DNA of 64,000 bases from Chitinophagaceae bacterium (lineage in GTDB: Bacteria; Bacteroidota; Bacteroidia; Chitinophagales; Chitinophagaceae), in assembly GCA_014879565.1 (NCBI GenBank), contig JACSRW010000027.1, positions 1 through 64,000 of the forward strand, read 5' to 3'. Each line of letters begins with the position of its first letter. Position 1 is the first letter of the stretch. The notes under the pieces were generated by a model. That model saw nothing but the letters and a program-made list of their open reading frames with translations. It was not told where the DNA came from and searched no databases. Made by a program: the position numbers and the translations under genes. Shown here in pieces: positions 10,248 through 21,131 of the stretch.

Positions 10248-11576
10248 TTAAATATACCGGTTTATGATATTTTCCAGGTATTCCTGTCTGCCGCTGCGGA
10301 CAGCCGGTTCCCCGTTTTCAACAGCATATTTCCGGAGGTCTTCCAAAGTTAATTTTCCGTCTTCAAACAACTTTCCTGTACCGTCGCTGAAGGAAGCATA
10401 CCGTTCGGACCTGATTTTTCTGTAGTCCGATTCCTGCACTATTTTATCAGCAGTAACCAGGGCACGGGCAAAGGCATCCATGCCTCCGATATGGGCATGA
10501 AACAGATCTTCCATATCAGTTGAGTTACGCCGTATCTTGGCATCAAAATTTATTCCTCCGCCTTTGAACCCGCCCGCTTCCAGGATAATCAGCATGGCTT
10601 CTGTCAGTTCATTGAGGTTATTGGGAAACTGGTCGGTATCCCAGCCATTCTGATAATCCCCCCGGTTGGCATCCATACTGCCCAGCAGTCCGGCATCCGC
10701 CGCCACCTGCAGCTCATGGGTGAAGGTATGCCCGGCCAGGGTGGCATGATTGACTTCAATATTCAGGCTGAAATCATCCAGTAATCCGTATTGCCGGAGA
10801 AAGCCGATCACGGTTTCGCAATCATAATCATACTGGTGTTTGGAAGGCTCACAGGGTTTGGGTTCAATGAAAAATTTACCCCGGAATCCGTTTTTACGGG
10901 CATACTCCTTTGCCGTATGCAGGAAACGGGCCAGGTGTTCCTTTTCCCGCTTCATATCCGTATTAAGCAGGCTCATATACCCTTCCCTTCCGCCCCAGAA
11001 AACATAATTCTCTCCACCCAGGGCGATAGTGGCATCAAGTGCCGCTTTAACCTGTGCAGCGGCATGGGTGAGCACATGAAAATCCGGGTTGGTGGAAGCT
11101 CCGTTCATATACCGCCGGTGGGAAAAAAGATTGGCAGTACCCCAGAGCAGTTTCACCCCGCTGGCTTTCTGCTTTTCGCTGAAATATTCCGTAATAGCAG
11201 CCAGACGCCGGTCATTTTCACGGATATCGTTGCCATAATCAACCGCATCCACATCGTGAAAACAATAATAGGGAAGCCCGAGTTTGGTGATAAATTCAAA
11301 AGCGGCATCGGCTTTATCCCTGGCTCTTTCCACCGGATCGTTTTTTTCATTCCACGGAAAAAGATGAGTCGGTTCCCCGAACGGATCAGCCCCGCTGCCG
11401 CAGAAGCTGTGCCAGTAAGCGCAGGCAAACCGGAAATGCTCCTTCATGGTTTTACCTGCCACTACGCTATTCTCATCATACCAACGGAAGGCCAGTGGAT
11501 TATCTGTGTCTTTCCCTTCAAATTTTATCTTCCCTATCCCTTTAAAATATTCCTTATTACCTGTTACAACTTCCAT
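10248..11576 (-). CDS. xylA: Xylose isomerase
   Basis: Interconverts D-xylose and D-xylulose in the cytoplasm. At 442 residues it is a class II (long) xylose isomerase. Seen motifs include [13 protein letters not shown] with the catalytic His, [24 protein letters not shown] and the metal-site segment [14 protein letters not shown], followed by [17 protein letters not shown]. It starts 11 bp below the xylulokinase stop and is followed after 27 bp by the symporter, so the three form one unit. Confidence 0.97.
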   Translation of the reverse strand: MEVVTGNKEYFKGIGKIKFEGKDTDNPLAFRWYDENSVVAGKTMKEHFRFACAYWHSFCGSGADPFGEPTHLFPWNEKNDPVERARDKADAAFEFITKLGLPYYCFHDVDAVDYGNDIRENDRRLAAITEYFSEKQKASGVKLLWGTANLFSHRRYMNGASTNPDFHVLTHAAAQVKAALDATIALGGENYVFWGGREGYMSLLNTDMKREKEHLARFLHTAKEYARKNGFRGKFFIEPKPCEPSKHQYDYDCETVIGFLRQYGLLDDFSLNIEVNHATLAGHTFTHELQVAADAGLLGSMDANRGDYQNGWDTDQFPNNLNELTEAMLIILEAGGFKGGGINFDAKIRRNSTDMEDLFHAHIGGMDAFARALVTADKIVQESDYRKIRSERYASFSDGTGKLFEDGKLTLEDLRKYAVENGEPAVRSGRQEYLENIINRYI

Positions 11577-11587
11577 GATTAACTTAT

Positions 11588-13081
11588 TTAAATGTTAGAA
11601 AACTGATTCAGATTGCGGTACAACTCTTCCAGCCAGCGCTGGTAAAATTCTTCATAGGGTTTTGAATGATCCGGCTCCACCGTTTTAACCGGAGTAAAGC
11701 GTGCAAAAGCTGCTGCTGCGTTCTTATAGATCCCGGCCCCGATGCCCCCGCCGGCAGCTGCGCCATAACTGCCATCGTTTTCGTACAATTGCACCGGCAC
11801 CTGCAGGGTATTGACAAAAGCTCCGGCAAAGACCTCACTCAGAAACATATTGGCATATCCCGCCCGTATAACAGATGGGCTCATCCCGTTCTGGCGCATA
11901 ATATCTAGCCCGTAACGGAAAGCAAAAGCAATTCCCTCCTGTGATGCCCGGTATAAATGGGCCGCATCGTGTTTGTTAAAATCAATATGCAGCATACTGG
12001 CATGGAGCAGCCGGTTATTCAGCATACGCTCTGTCCCGTTGCCAAACGGATAAACGAGCAGTCCGTCACTGCCGGGTGCTACCCGTCCCGCCTCATCATT
12101 GATCTGCGGATAACTGAGCAGGTTTCCTGAAACCTGCCGGATCCATCGGTTCATAATGCCGGTGCCATTAATACATAAAAGCACCCCCAGCCTTTTACGG
12201 GCGGATGTATAATTCACATGCGCAAAACTGTTGATCCGTGACTCCGGGTCAGCTGCCAGCTGATCCGTTACGCCGTAGATCACACCCGAAGTACCTGCTG
12301 TGGCAGCCACCTCTCCCGGTTCCAGCACATTCAGGGAAAGGGCATTGTTCGGCTGATCTCCGGCTTTATAACTTACGGGTATCCCTTCCCGTAAAGAAAG
12401 TGAAGCCGCCACATCTTTCCGCAGTAAACCATGAACAGAAAATACATTTCTGATCTCGGGCACCAATGAAGGTTCCAGTCCGTAAAACTCCATCACATCC
12501 GCCGAAAGGCTGTCATTCCTGAAATCCCAGAAAACGCCTTCGGACAATGCCGATATACTGGTGGTTATTTCCCCGGTAAGCTTCATGGCAATAAAATCAC
12601 CAGGCAATAGCAGGCTCCTGGCTGCTTCATATACCGCCGGTTCATGTTCTTTTACCCAGGCCAGTTTGGAGGCGGTGAAGTTTCCCGGTGAATTGAGCAG
12701 ATGATATAAACATTTTTCTCTTCCTATTCCTGCAAATGCCCGGTCACCTGTTTCCACTGCCCGGCTGTCGCACCAGATAATGCTGTTACGTAATACCTGC
12801 TGATATTTGTCCACCAGCACGAGTCCGTGCATCTGGTAAGCAATACCGATGGCCCTGATATCTTCCGGTTGATAGTTCCCCCGTGTATGAAGCTTACGGA
12901 TTGCCAGTTGTACCTGTTCCCACCAGGTGTCCGGGGACTGCTCCGCCCAGCCGGGATGTAAGGAAATGATTTCCGCTTCCGTTTCCGGGTAATGTGCCGA
13001 TGCAATGGATTTTCCGGATTCCGCGTCTACAACAGATACCTTCACAGATGATGTCCCTAAGTCAATTCCGAGCAATAACAT
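11588..13081 (-). CDS. xylB: Xylulokinase (FGGY family)
   Basis: Phosphorylates D-xylulose to D-xylulose-5-phosphate, feeding the pentose phosphate pathway. The 497-residue protein has the N-terminal FGGY signature [18 protein letters not shown], the substrate-side motif [10 protein letters not shown], and a C-terminal ATPase half with [14 protein letters not shown] and [11 protein letters not shown]. It is first in the xylB-xylA-symporter unit, behind a hairpin that follows the GH30 gene, so it probably has its own promoter, although I could not locate one with confidence. Confidence 0.95.
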   Translation of the reverse strand: MLLLGIDLGTSSVKVSVVDAESGKSIASAHYPETEAEIISLHPGWAEQSPDTWWEQVQLAIRKLHTRGNYQPEDIRAIGIAYQMHGLVLVDKYQQVLRNSIIWCDSRAVETGDRAFAGIGREKCLYHLLNSPGNFTASKLAWVKEHEPAVYEAARSLLLPGDFIAMKLTGEITTSISALSEGVFWDFRNDSLSADVMEFYGLEPSLVPEIRNVFSVHGLLRKDVAASLSLREGIPVSYKAGDQPNNALSLNVLEPGEVAATAGTSGVIYGVTDQLAADPESRINSFAHVNYTSARKRLGVLLCINGTGIMNRWIRQVSGNLLSYPQINDEAGRVAPGSDGLLVYPFGNGTERMLNNRLLHASMLHIDFNKHDAAHLYRASQEGIAFAFRYGLDIMRQNGMSPSVIRAGYANMFLSEVFAGAFVNTLQVPVQLYENDGSYGAAAGGGIGAGIYKNAAAAFARFTPVKTVEPDHSKPYEEFYQRWLEELYRNLNQFSNI

Positions 13082-13124
13082 ATATGCCAGATTCTTTGTG
13101 CCAAATTAGTTAAAAAACAAAGGA

Positions 13125-13148
13125 GAGGGATGAAAGAATTCATCCCTC
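13125..13148 (-). terminator. Hairpin terminator after the GH30 gene
   Basis: Perfect 10-bp stem GAGGGATGAA / TTCATCCCTC with a 4-base loop. On the minus strand the stem is followed within six bases by a T-rich stretch (TTTGTTTTTT). It separates the susC-susD-GH30 transcript from the xylB unit. Confidence 0.65.
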
Positions 13149-13239
13149 GTGATTGCTTATGAGCGCTGCTTTGCTTAGCTATATTCGTTCCGGTAACTGT
13201 TTCCGGATCACCGGGCAGCTACTCGGATGAAAAGAACTT

Positions 13240-14517
13240 CTATTGTTCCACCAGGGTGGTTATACTTCCCGGTGGCAGCTGAATGGTCACACTGTTACCC
13301 GCAGCATTTACGGCTGTTCCCTGTTCCGCATTACGTGACGAAGTGGTGACATACGGAACAAATGTGCCGGCAGTTCCGCCCTGCAGCTGAAATTTCTGGC
13401 TGACAGTAACGGATCCTTTATTTATGGCCACAATTATTCTTTTTGTCCCGTTCCGGTAGGCAGACACCAGTACATCGGTCCGGGAATTTGCACCCGTACC
13501 GAGCCTGACGGATCCGGGCCGAATAAACCGGGCGAAATGTGACATTACCACGCCTCTTTTTGTAACCTGTCCATCCTGCCCCAGCGGTCCGTAAAACCTT
13601 TTGCCATACCACCAGCAATACGCATTGAATTCCGCCTTTGTCAGGCAATCATGTATTTCCACAGCGGTATTCAGACTGGCCGTGTACGAATAATTGGTAT
13701 CAAGATGTTCAGTCATCCAGACTTCTTTACCCTTTGCCTTCGCAACCGGATTAAAGGCTAAACCGCTTCCGTAAATATGTCCGCCCACCAAATCAATATG
13801 GCTTTCAGCCGCTGCATCTTCCAGCAGGGTATTTACATACGCCTGGTTATTATTGAATGATTCCGGTGCCATCAGCCGGGTTGCGGTTACGAGCTGCCCA
13901 TGGTTGCGCAGGAAAACCCGCATTTCATCAGCCGTCCAGTCACAACTTTCATATGACACGGTTATGTCAGGTTCATTTTGTACGCTTACTGCATATACCG
14001 GTGCATTGTTTGTTGCCATATACACAGCAAAATCGTTCAGGTAACGGGCATAGGCCGCCCCGCTGTCGGTTATCAGCTTGCCCCCGATCAGGGAGTTATT
14101 GGTTTTCATCCGGGCCGGCGGACTCCAGGGAGAAGCGATAATCCGGGCACCATTCCGGATGGCCTCTTTGGCATAATTTAATTCAGTGGCCCTCCAGCTA
14201 TCATCAGCTGCAATACGAATCCGCAACAGGCTAAGTCCGACCTGGCCGGCTGCCGTACCAAACAACCGGTCAAATTCAACGGGTGTAAGCGTACTGGTAT
14301 TCGGCGGGGTAAACACCGTGGCGCAGCCAAAACCCTGTATCAGTTGTTTGTCATCTGCCAGCTGAACAGTAATTTCTGCTGAATACACCGTCGTTCCTGT
14401 TCCGTTGCCGCCTCCTCCCCCTCCTGATTTGGAACAGGAAACAAAGAAACTGACCAGCAGCAGAAACAGAAACCATTGCCCGGGGTATATTTTCAAGTAC
14501 CGGGAATTATACCACAT
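13240..14517 (-). CDS. GH30 glucuronoxylanase, lipoprotein
   Basis: Endo-beta-1,4-xylanase that cuts xylan by reference to (methyl)glucuronic acid side chains; 425 residues. A hydrophobic signal ends in a lipobox with Cys28 (SFFVSC), followed by a Gly-rich linker, which suggests a lipid-anchored, probably surface-exposed enzyme. The acid/base is E182 in VQNEPD and the nucleophile E270 in WMTEHL. The stretch YCWWYGKRFYGPLG resembles subfamily 8 and contains an Arg in the region that contacts glucuronic acid in that subfamily. It is third after susC and susD but lies behind a strong terminator, so its expression may be lower than theirs. The subfamily call is by motif only. Confidence 0.9.
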   Translation of the reverse strand: MWYNSRYLKIYPGQWFLFLLLVSFFVSCSKSGGGGGGNGTGTTVYSAEITVQLADDKQLIQGFGCATVFTPPNTSTLTPVEFDRLFGTAAGQVGLSLLRIRIAADDSWRATELNYAKEAIRNGARIIASPWSPPARMKTNNSLIGGKLITDSGAAYARYLNDFAVYMATNNAPVYAVSVQNEPDITVSYESCDWTADEMRVFLRNHGQLVTATRLMAPESFNNNQAYVNTLLEDAAAESHIDLVGGHIYGSGLAFNPVAKAKGKEVWMTEHLDTNYSYTASLNTAVEIHDCLTKAEFNAYCWWYGKRFYGPLGQDGQVTKRGVVMSHFARFIRPGSVRLGTGANSRTDVLVSAYRNGTKRIIVAINKGSVTVSQKFQLQGGTAGTFVPYVTTSSRNAEQGTAVNAAGNSVTIQLPPGSITTLVEQ

Positions 14518-14593
14518 TCAACAACGATTTACCTGTAAAAAAATATTCTGATCAAGTGATTCGTCTGAGTTACCGGGTTTAATAATCAGGCTG

Positions 14594-14625
14594 AAAAAAA
14601 GGGAGAGGTGAATAATCACCTCTCC
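14594..14625 (-). terminator. Strong intrinsic terminator between susD and GH30
   Basis: Perfect 10-bp stem GGAGAGGTGA / TCACCTCTCC (14602-14625), loop ATAA, followed on the minus strand by seven T residues after one C (complement of 14594-14600). It lies 48 bp beyond the susD stop and should limit read-through into the xylanase gene. Confidence 0.85.
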
Positions 14626-14672
14626 ATATAACAACTGCTTATACCTGCATAACTCTTCTTTTTTAATGCTGA

Positions 14673-16646
14673 CTATTGATAATTGGGATTCTGATACGCC
14701 GCTTTTTCTTCTGCGGTCATTTCCATACCATCCAGCTGGCCCTGCGGTATCGGCCGCAGATAATGATAGGGCTGAATGGTCCGGGTGAAAGTTTGCGGTG
14801 TATGGTTTCCGTATGTGGCAGCACATATCTGATAGGTACCGGCCAGTTCGCTCCATTTCTGCGTACGCACCAGGTCGAACCAGCGTAATCCTTCTCCAAA
14901 GAATTCGCGGGATCTTTCTGCCAGGATATAATTAATGTCAATGGTGGCAGGGGTGGCAGCAACCATGGCGGCACTGTTATCGGCCACATAGGCTGCATTC
15001 TCCTTGTTGGAAAACTTCCATTTTCCGGCCCTGGCGCGGATAACATTAATCAGTTCCCGGGCACTTTTTCCGGGTTTGGTAGCAGCCCCTTTCACAGCTG
15101 CTTCCGCCGCCACAAAATACAGTTCAGAAAACTTTGCAATTTTGAACGGACGGGTGCTCGGGGCATTCGGTTCACCCAGGCCTACACTACCTGTACGGTA
15201 TACTCCCAATTTCCAGAGACCGGGAAAAACAATCCGGCTGATACCACTCGGGGCAATCACAAAATCGGCTCTGCCGGGCAATACACCGGCACCCACATTA
15301 TTGGATGATTTACCCGGGAAAGACTGACCGGAGGGGTATACAATGCCGGCTGCATCAGCGTCATATTCCAGAAAGCTCAGGATCTTGTCACCAGGTGCAA
15401 CAGGCAGATCATTGGCATTATACAACACACTGTTTGTGGTGCCGCCTTTTGGCCAGTTCCCCCTGTACACAGTACTGAACGTACCATCATAACGGGAATC
15501 CAGTGTTTTTTCAGCAAAAGTGTTGGTGAACACCCCAATCGGAGGCGCCATCCGGGTATAAGGACGACCCAGTCCCTGGGCAGCCTCCCTTTGAACGGAG
15601 CTGATGGCCGCACCGGTACCACCTGCATTGGCGGCACTTCTGATCACGGTGTAGTTCCAGGTAACCATCCATACGGCAGAGTTTCGTCCGTTTCCGAGTT
15701 CACTCTGGAACCCGGTCAGAGGCGATCCGTTGTAAAATTCACTTTCCTGGGTATGGTCGGCATACAACAGCATTTCCTTATTCCGGTCATTACCGCCCAC
15801 ATGCACATCATAAAAAGTGTTCTCCAATCCGAAGGGTCCGGGATTATCAATTGCTTCGGTAGCGATATCATAAGCTGCCTGGAAATACCATTGTGCATCA
15901 TGTCCGTCGGGGTCTGTACGCGGCGTTTCCGGATACGTAGGAATATTATTTGGATTCTGCAGCCACCAGGCATAGGTCAGATATGCTTTTGAAAGATACA
16001 GACGGGCCAGCGTTTTGGTGGCGCCACCGGTAACTCTTCCGGTGGCAGGAAGTTCAGCTATGGCCTTGATCAGGTCCGGAAAAATTGCCTTTGTATATAC
16101 TTCAGGAACCGTATTCCTTACCGACTTTCTGGAAGGTGTTGTATTGAATTTCAGTTCGCCGGCTCCCAGATCAAGCGGTACACCGCCAAAAGTCTGTACC
16201 AGCAGGAAATAGTCAAAGGCCCGGAAGAAGCGGGCTTCCGCGATCAGCGCCTCGGAGATACCCACAGAGGAAGCATTTTCAATAATGCCGTTGGCAGTAT
16301 TGATATTGGAAAAAGCGGCACCCCACAATACATCTGACCGGCTGCTGGCGGCATTCACCACACCTACACCGGTGTAATCCATATCCTTGAAATTCGCATC
16401 GGCACTCTGGGCCCAGGTATATTCATCGGTACCGGTTTCCAGGGAATTGTAATAATAGGGTTGTCCGTAAATGAAACGCAGATGGGCATACTGGGAAGTG
16501 ATCCCGCCGAGAACGCCTTTTTCTGTTTTAAAGAAACCCGGCTCATAAATACTTCTGGGTTTTTCTTCCAGGATTTTATTACAACCGGAAGATAACAGCA
16601 GGAAGAGGGCCAGGGTTGCTGCGGATTTTATTTGTATATGTTTCAT
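14673..16646 (-). CDS. SusD/RagB-family glycan-binding lipoprotein
   Basis: Surface lipoprotein that closes over its SusC partner and binds the glycan; 657 residues, slightly longer than average. The signal peptide ends in a lipobox with Cys22 (LLLSSGC), followed by NKILEEKPRS, a typical start for this family. TPR-like helical repeats of RagB/SusD follow, and the C-terminal RagB motif ILAERSREFFGEGLRWFDLVR is complete. It starts 11 bp after the susC stop. Context points to xylan or xylo-oligosaccharide binding. Confidence 0.95.
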   Translation of the reverse strand: MKHIQIKSAATLALFLLLSSGCNKILEEKPRSIYEPGFFKTEKGVLGGITSQYAHLRFIYGQPYYYNSLETGTDEYTWAQSADANFKDMDYTGVGVVNAASSRSDVLWGAAFSNINTANGIIENASSVGISEALIAEARFFRAFDYFLLVQTFGGVPLDLGAGELKFNTTPSRKSVRNTVPEVYTKAIFPDLIKAIAELPATGRVTGGATKTLARLYLSKAYLTYAWWLQNPNNIPTYPETPRTDPDGHDAQWYFQAAYDIATEAIDNPGPFGLENTFYDVHVGGNDRNKEMLLYADHTQESEFYNGSPLTGFQSELGNGRNSAVWMVTWNYTVIRSAANAGGTGAAISSVQREAAQGLGRPYTRMAPPIGVFTNTFAEKTLDSRYDGTFSTVYRGNWPKGGTTNSVLYNANDLPVAPGDKILSFLEYDADAAGIVYPSGQSFPGKSSNNVGAGVLPGRADFVIAPSGISRIVFPGLWKLGVYRTGSVGLGEPNAPSTRPFKIAKFSELYFVAAEAAVKGAATKPGKSARELINVIRARAGKWKFSNKENAAYVADNSAAMVAATPATIDINYILAERSREFFGEGLRWFDLVRTQKWSELAGTYQICAATYGNHTPQTFTRTIQPYHYLRPIPQGQLDGMEMTAEEKAAYQNPNYQ

Positions 16647-16657
16647 AATCGTTTTTT

Positions 16658-19600
16658 TTAGAATGTCAGGTTAACGCCTACAATATAGTTGCGGGTGGAG
16701 GGGGTATTGAACCCGACCGTAAGGATACGGCTCAGGTTCTGACTGAGGTTCACCGCCGCATTTTCATTTCCGAAAGAATTGGTTTCCGGATCCAGACCTG
16801 ATTCTTTATGGAATGGCGAGAACATGACAAACGGATTTTGCACGGTTACGTACATGCGCATTTTAACCGCTGAGTTTTTGATCAGATGCTGGTTCAGATC
16901 ATACCCGAGTGTGATTGTCCGGATCTTGAGGAATGATCCGTCGAAATAACTGAGTGTGCTGCCGTATTTGGGATTATCATTACTGATCGGTCCGGCCGGG
17001 TTCGGGTATTTGGCATTGGGATTATCGGGTGTCCAGTAATCCACTTTGATATTATTTCTGCGGCCGGTCAGCAGGTTCAGGTACCCGTTTGATCCGTGAA
17101 GGGTACTGAAGAGCACTCCTCCGTGACGGAAGATACCCACCACGCCGAGGTCAAATCCTTTATAGGAAACCCGTGTATTAAACCCGCCCTGGAAATCCGG
17201 ATCCACATCCATAATCTCCCGGTCAGCAGGCCCAATCGCACGAGTCGGACTTCCATCCGGGTTGAAGGTACCATTGTATTTCACCTTGATCATACCAACG
17301 GTTCCCCCGGGTTCCAGGATATCCATATAACTGTCGCGGCTTTGCCACAAACCAATTTTCTTGTAATCGTAGATCGCATTAATATTATGACCCACAAACC
17401 ACCAGTTCGCTTCATCCCGGGTTTGACCGGATGCCAGGGAAACCAGTTTGTTATTATTGATATAGAAATTCAGCCCGGCATCCCAGGTCCAGCCATTCAC
17501 ATTATTCAGAATGGTTCCGTTCAGGCTGAGTTCAAATCCTTTGTTCTGGGTAGCCCCGATATTGGCGGTATACCCGGAAACACCAGAGGTGGGCGGAAGA
17601 CCCAGTCCGAGCAGGATATCTTCGGTTTTTGTGATATAATATTCAACCGTACCTGACAGACGGTTTTTGAAAAGAGAAAAATCAAGCCCGAAATTCCAGG
17701 TTTTGGAGAATTCCCATCCGAGGTCAACATTGGGCAGCTGGGAAACAAAGAAACCGGTACTGTAAGAAGTCGGGCCAAAATTATATGGCCGGGTATCCAG
17801 ACGACCGAGAGTGGAATAAGGCGCAATGGCCTGATTGGATGTCTGACCAAAACCCACCCTTAATTTCAGGTTGTCTACAAAACGGACATTTTTAAAGAAA
17901 GATTCCCTGGTAATATTCCATCCGGCTGATACCGCAGGATAGGTATGCCATTTTCTGCCCGGAGCCAGCCGGGAGGAGCCATCCGACCGCAGGGTGGCTG
18001 AAAGCATATAACGGCCATCATAGGAATACATTACACGCCCCATGGCGGAAAGAAGACCCCATAACTGGTAATCCTGGTTTGCCGGGTTGATAATCAGCTG
18101 ACCGGCTGCCTGTCCGAGGTTATAGAACTGGAAGGCATCGGCCGGTATATCCTGCGCCGACATATTGGAACGCGTGTACTTGCTCTGTTCAGCCGAATAG
18201 AGGGCAATGGCATTAATAGTATGCCGTCCGCCAAATGTTTTGTCGTAACTCAGGATGTTCTCCAGCGTCCAGTGGTACGTATAACGGTTATCAACGGAAG
18301 CAGAAGAGATACTGGCTGCGTTTACACTACCCACGCCCTGGCCGGTATAGGCCCCGTTGTTTGACTGGATATAGTCCAGACCAAGATTCACGCGGTACTT
18401 CAGTCCTTCAAGGAAAGGCGCTTTCACTTCCCCGTAAATCGCATTATAAGAAGCAAACCCGCGTGTTTCATTCAGCCACTGGTCATTATCAGTAAGTTTG
18501 TTGACCACATCTTTTGTAAATACATACTGGTCATCAGCCGCCATCCGGATAATCCGTTTTACGGTACCATCTGTATTAAACGGTGTGGAAATGGGTGACA
18601 TACTCAGGGTATTGTACAGACCCACCTGGTTACCGGTGCTTTCATTATAGTTGTTGTTCGTTGTAAATCCGAATCGGAAATATTTTCCGACCTGCTGATC
18701 CAGTGAACCGCGGAGGGAATAACGCTTATATTGCTGAGTGGGAATAACCCCCTGATTCAGGTAGTAACCCATTCCAAAATTATAGTTACCGGTTTCTGTA
18801 CCGCCATTCAGGCTCACATTGTGATCGGTCACCATCCCTGTTTTGTAAAACAGATCCTGCCAGTCGGTATTGATATCATCCGCTTCATCCTGTCCATTTA
18901 CATATTGACCCCGGGCCGCCCGGAGGGCTACAAATTCCGGTCCGTTCATCATCGGGTATTTGGCAAATACCGACTGAGAACCCACATAGGAACTGTAACT
19001 GATGCGGGGTTTCCGGTTCCGGGAACCTTTATCTGTTGTAATCAGCAAAACCCCGTTTGCACCGCGTGAACCATAAATGGCCGTGGCGGAAGCGTCTTTC
19101 AGAATCTCAATACTTTTTACATCATTGGGATTGAGATCCCCCAGCGATCCTACAAAAGGAATACCATCCAGTACAATCAGCGGATTATTATCTGCACTGA
19201 GCGAACGGATACCGCGGATCCGGATCTGCATGTTGGCACCCGGACGGGTGGAAGTCTGAGACATTTCCACACCTGCCACCCGACCCTGCAGGGCCTGTGA
19301 AATATTGGGGGCAGGAATTTCCCGCATCACATTACCGCTGATGGAAGCGACCGAACCCGTAACAGCCTCTTTACGCTGTGTACCATAACCCACGACTATC
19401 ACCTCGCCAATATCTCTTACGGAAACAGAAAGCTGAACCGTAATCTGGGTTTCATCCCCGACCACAATTTCCTTATCTGTATACCCGACACTGGATATAA
19501 GGAGTGTGGCCCCTTTTGCCGCAGAAATGGTAAATATCCCGGCATTATTGGTAGAGGTACCGGTACCCGATCCTTTAACCTGAACGGAAGCACCGGCAAG

Positions 19601-19768
19601 GGGTGTGCCATTTTCACTGGTAACGGTACCCCGGATGTTTTTTTCCTGCGCGCGGGCAGGTTGGATTCCCGCAAACACCAGCAGGAAGGCCAGTGCAGCA
19701 AGTAAAAATTGTTTACCCAACAAATGAGCCGTATTCGTCATTTTGTCTGGGCGGGCTGTTTTTTTCAT
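16658..19768 (-). CDS. SusC/RagA-family TonB-dependent outer-membrane transporter
   Basis: Outer-membrane importer of 1036 residues, normal for SusC proteins. After a signal peptide (about 1-41, ending ARAQ) there is a carboxypeptidase-regulatory-like domain with IRGTVTSENGTPLAGASV, the TonB-box region VGYGTQRKEAVTGSV, a plug with RIRGIRSLSADNNPLIVLDG and a C-terminal 22-strand barrel ending in NYIVGVNLTF. With the following susD it forms the uptake complex of the locus. The start codon faces the first lacI gene; the roughly 300-bp divergent gap contains one copy of the LacI operator candidate, so control by the LacI proteins is plausible. Confidence 0.96.
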   Translation of the reverse strand: MKKTARPDKMTNTAHLLGKQFLLAALAFLLVFAGIQPARAQEKNIRGTVTSENGTPLAGASVQVKGSGTGTSTNNAGIFTISAAKGATLLISSVGYTDKEIVVGDETQITVQLSVSVRDIGEVIVVGYGTQRKEAVTGSVASISGNVMREIPAPNISQALQGRVAGVEMSQTSTRPGANMQIRIRGIRSLSADNNPLIVLDGIPFVGSLGDLNPNDVKSIEILKDASATAIYGSRGANGVLLITTDKGSRNRKPRISYSSYVGSQSVFAKYPMMNGPEFVALRAARGQYVNGQDEADDINTDWQDLFYKTGMVTDHNVSLNGGTETGNYNFGMGYYLNQGVIPTQQYKRYSLRGSLDQQVGKYFRFGFTTNNNYNESTGNQVGLYNTLSMSPISTPFNTDGTVKRIIRMAADDQYVFTKDVVNKLTDNDQWLNETRGFASYNAIYGEVKAPFLEGLKYRVNLGLDYIQSNNGAYTGQGVGSVNAASISSASVDNRYTYHWTLENILSYDKTFGGRHTINAIALYSAEQSKYTRSNMSAQDIPADAFQFYNLGQAAGQLIINPANQDYQLWGLLSAMGRVMYSYDGRYMLSATLRSDGSSRLAPGRKWHTYPAVSAGWNITRESFFKNVRFVDNLKLRVGFGQTSNQAIAPYSTLGRLDTRPYNFGPTSYSTGFFVSQLPNVDLGWEFSKTWNFGLDFSLFKNRLSGTVEYYITKTEDILLGLGLPPTSGVSGYTANIGATQNKGFELSLNGTILNNVNGWTWDAGLNFYINNNKLVSLASGQTRDEANWWFVGHNINAIYDYKKIGLWQSRDSYMDILEPGGTVGMIKVKYNGTFNPDGSPTRAIGPADREIMDVDPDFQGGFNTRVSYKGFDLGVVGIFRHGGVLFSTLHGSNGYLNLLTGRRNNIKVDYWTPDNPNAKYPNPAGPISNDNPKYGSTLSYFDGSFLKIRTITLGYDLNQHLIKNSAVKMRMYVTVQNPFVMFSPFHKESGLDPETNSFGNENAAVNLSQNLSRILTVGFNTPSTRNYIVGVNLTF

Positions 19769-20010
19769 ATTAATCGTTTTGGCAGTTAACAGATGCTGAT
19801 TCTTTGAACAGTAAAATGGATAAGAAGCAGTATGTAAAAAAAGAGGTAATGCGGGGGGTGAAACAGCCGGTTTAACCGGTCAGACCCGGGTATCCGGACA
19901 AACACAGGAGCTGTGAATTTCTTTTTCATATGGCAGTCAGCAATAATGGTAATGATCAAGATTCGGACAGCGTAAAACGCCTTTGGCAGAACGAATATAG
20001 GAAAAAAACT

Positions 20011-20036
20011 AAAAATTGCAACCGATTGCAATTTTT
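20011..20036. promoter_or_regulatory. LacI-type operator candidate (copy 1)
   Basis: A 26-bp palindrome with a single mismatched pair, centred on CG, with core TTGCAACCGATTGCAA (20016-20031) and A-run/T-run flanks. Its right end is 32 bp before the chosen start of the first lacI gene, and it is 243 bp from the susC start. The shape (central CG, about 16-20 bp) is that of LacI-family operators, and the core recurs before the second lacI gene. Confidence 0.75.
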
Positions 20037-20067
20037 TTTAAAAAAATTCCTCCCCGTTCTTTGCAGT

Positions 20068-21108
20068 ATGGCTCCGGAGAAGGAAATCACTATATATGAT
20101 ATAGCCCGTACACTGGGGATTTCCGCCACCACGGTTAGCCGGGGGCTTAAAAATCACCCCACTATAAATAAAAACACCCGGAAAAAAATTGCTGAGACAG
20201 CCCGTCTGCTGGGCTATCGCTCCAATACATTTGCCAGCAGCCTGCGCTCTAAAAAAACCCTGACCCTGGGTGTGATCGTTCCCCGTATCAACAGTTATTT
20301 TATGGCCAGTGTGCTGGCCGGAATGGAAGATGCCGCCAGCCGGCAGGGATACACCCTCATCATCACTCACTCCAACGAAAGTGCTGAAAAAGAAAAACTC
20401 AATGCAGCTACCTTATATAATAAACGGGTGGATGGTTTGCTTATTTCACCAGCCTACGACACCCTGAACACCGAACACCTGGCCCCCTTTTTTCATAAAA
20501 AAATACCGGTTGTATTTTTCGACAGGATGCTGGATCATCCGGACAGTCAGGCCGTGGTGGTGGACAATGTCAAAGCAGCCTATGAAATGACAAAACACTT
20601 GCTGGATCAGGGTTTCAGGCGAATTATGCTGCTCAACGGTAACCCCCTCCGGAATGTATACGCCGAAAGACTGACCGGCTACAAACAGGCCCTCCGGGAA
20701 GCCCGGATCCCCTTTGAGGAAAAAAGGGTCATTACCAGCCCGCTGACAGAAGCAGCCGGACGGGAAATGGCTGAAATAATCATGCAGAAAAAAGACCGGG
20801 ACAGACCCGATGCCGTTTTCGCGGCCAACGATACAGCCGCCGTACACTGTATGATCCGCCTGAAAGATGCCGGCTGGCAAATACCCGGCGACATCGGCTT
20901 TGCTGGCTTTAACAACGACCCGATCAGCCAGGTGGCCGAGCCCCACCTGAGTACAGTCAACTACCCCGGTTACCGGATCGGAGAAACGGCCGTTAACAGT
21001 ATAATCAGTCACCTCTCCGGCAACACCGATATTAAAACCACCCCGAAAATCTTCCTTCGTACCGAACTGATCATCCGCGCATCCTCCCTGAAAAAGAAAA
21101 ATTTGTAA
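20068..21108 (+). CDS. LacI-family transcriptional regulator 1
   Basis: DNA-binding regulator of 346 residues. The N-terminal helix-turn-helix reads ITIYDIARTLGISATTVSRG, followed by a periplasmic-binding-like effector domain from about residue 60 (TLGVIVPRINSYFMASVLAG). The start at 20068 is chosen because its N-terminus (MAPEKEITIYDIA) lines up with the paralogue downstream (MKPKKEITIYDIA). A longer frame from 19930 would translate through the operator palindrome. It is the first gene of the plus arm and divergent from susC. The effector is probably a xylan-derived sugar, by context. Bacteroidota polysaccharide loci more often use hybrid two-component or ECF regulators, so LacI control is notable. 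Confidence 0.93.
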   Translation: MAPEKEITIYDIARTLGISATTVSRGLKNHPTINKNTRKKIAETARLLGYRSNTFASSLRSKKTLTLGVIVPRINSYFMASVLAGMEDAASRQGYTLIITHSNESAEKEKLNAATLYNKRVDGLLISPAYDTLNTEHLAPFFHKKIPVVFFDRMLDHPDSQAVVVDNVKAAYEMTKHLLDQGFRRIMLLNGNPLRNVYAERLTGYKQALREARIPFEEKRVITSPLTEAAGREMAEIIMQKKDRDRPDAVFAANDTAAVHCMIRLKDAGWQIPGDIGFAGFNNDPISQVAEPHLSTVNYPGYRIGETAVNSIISHLSGNTDIKTTPKIFLRTELIIRASSLKKKNL

Positions 21109-21131
21109 GTTCCTTTTTTTTACGAAATTTA

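Noticed and set aside
19930-20067. N-terminal extension of lacI 1
   Set aside because: It would be translated through the operator palindrome and is absent from the paralogue; the start at 20068 matches the family.
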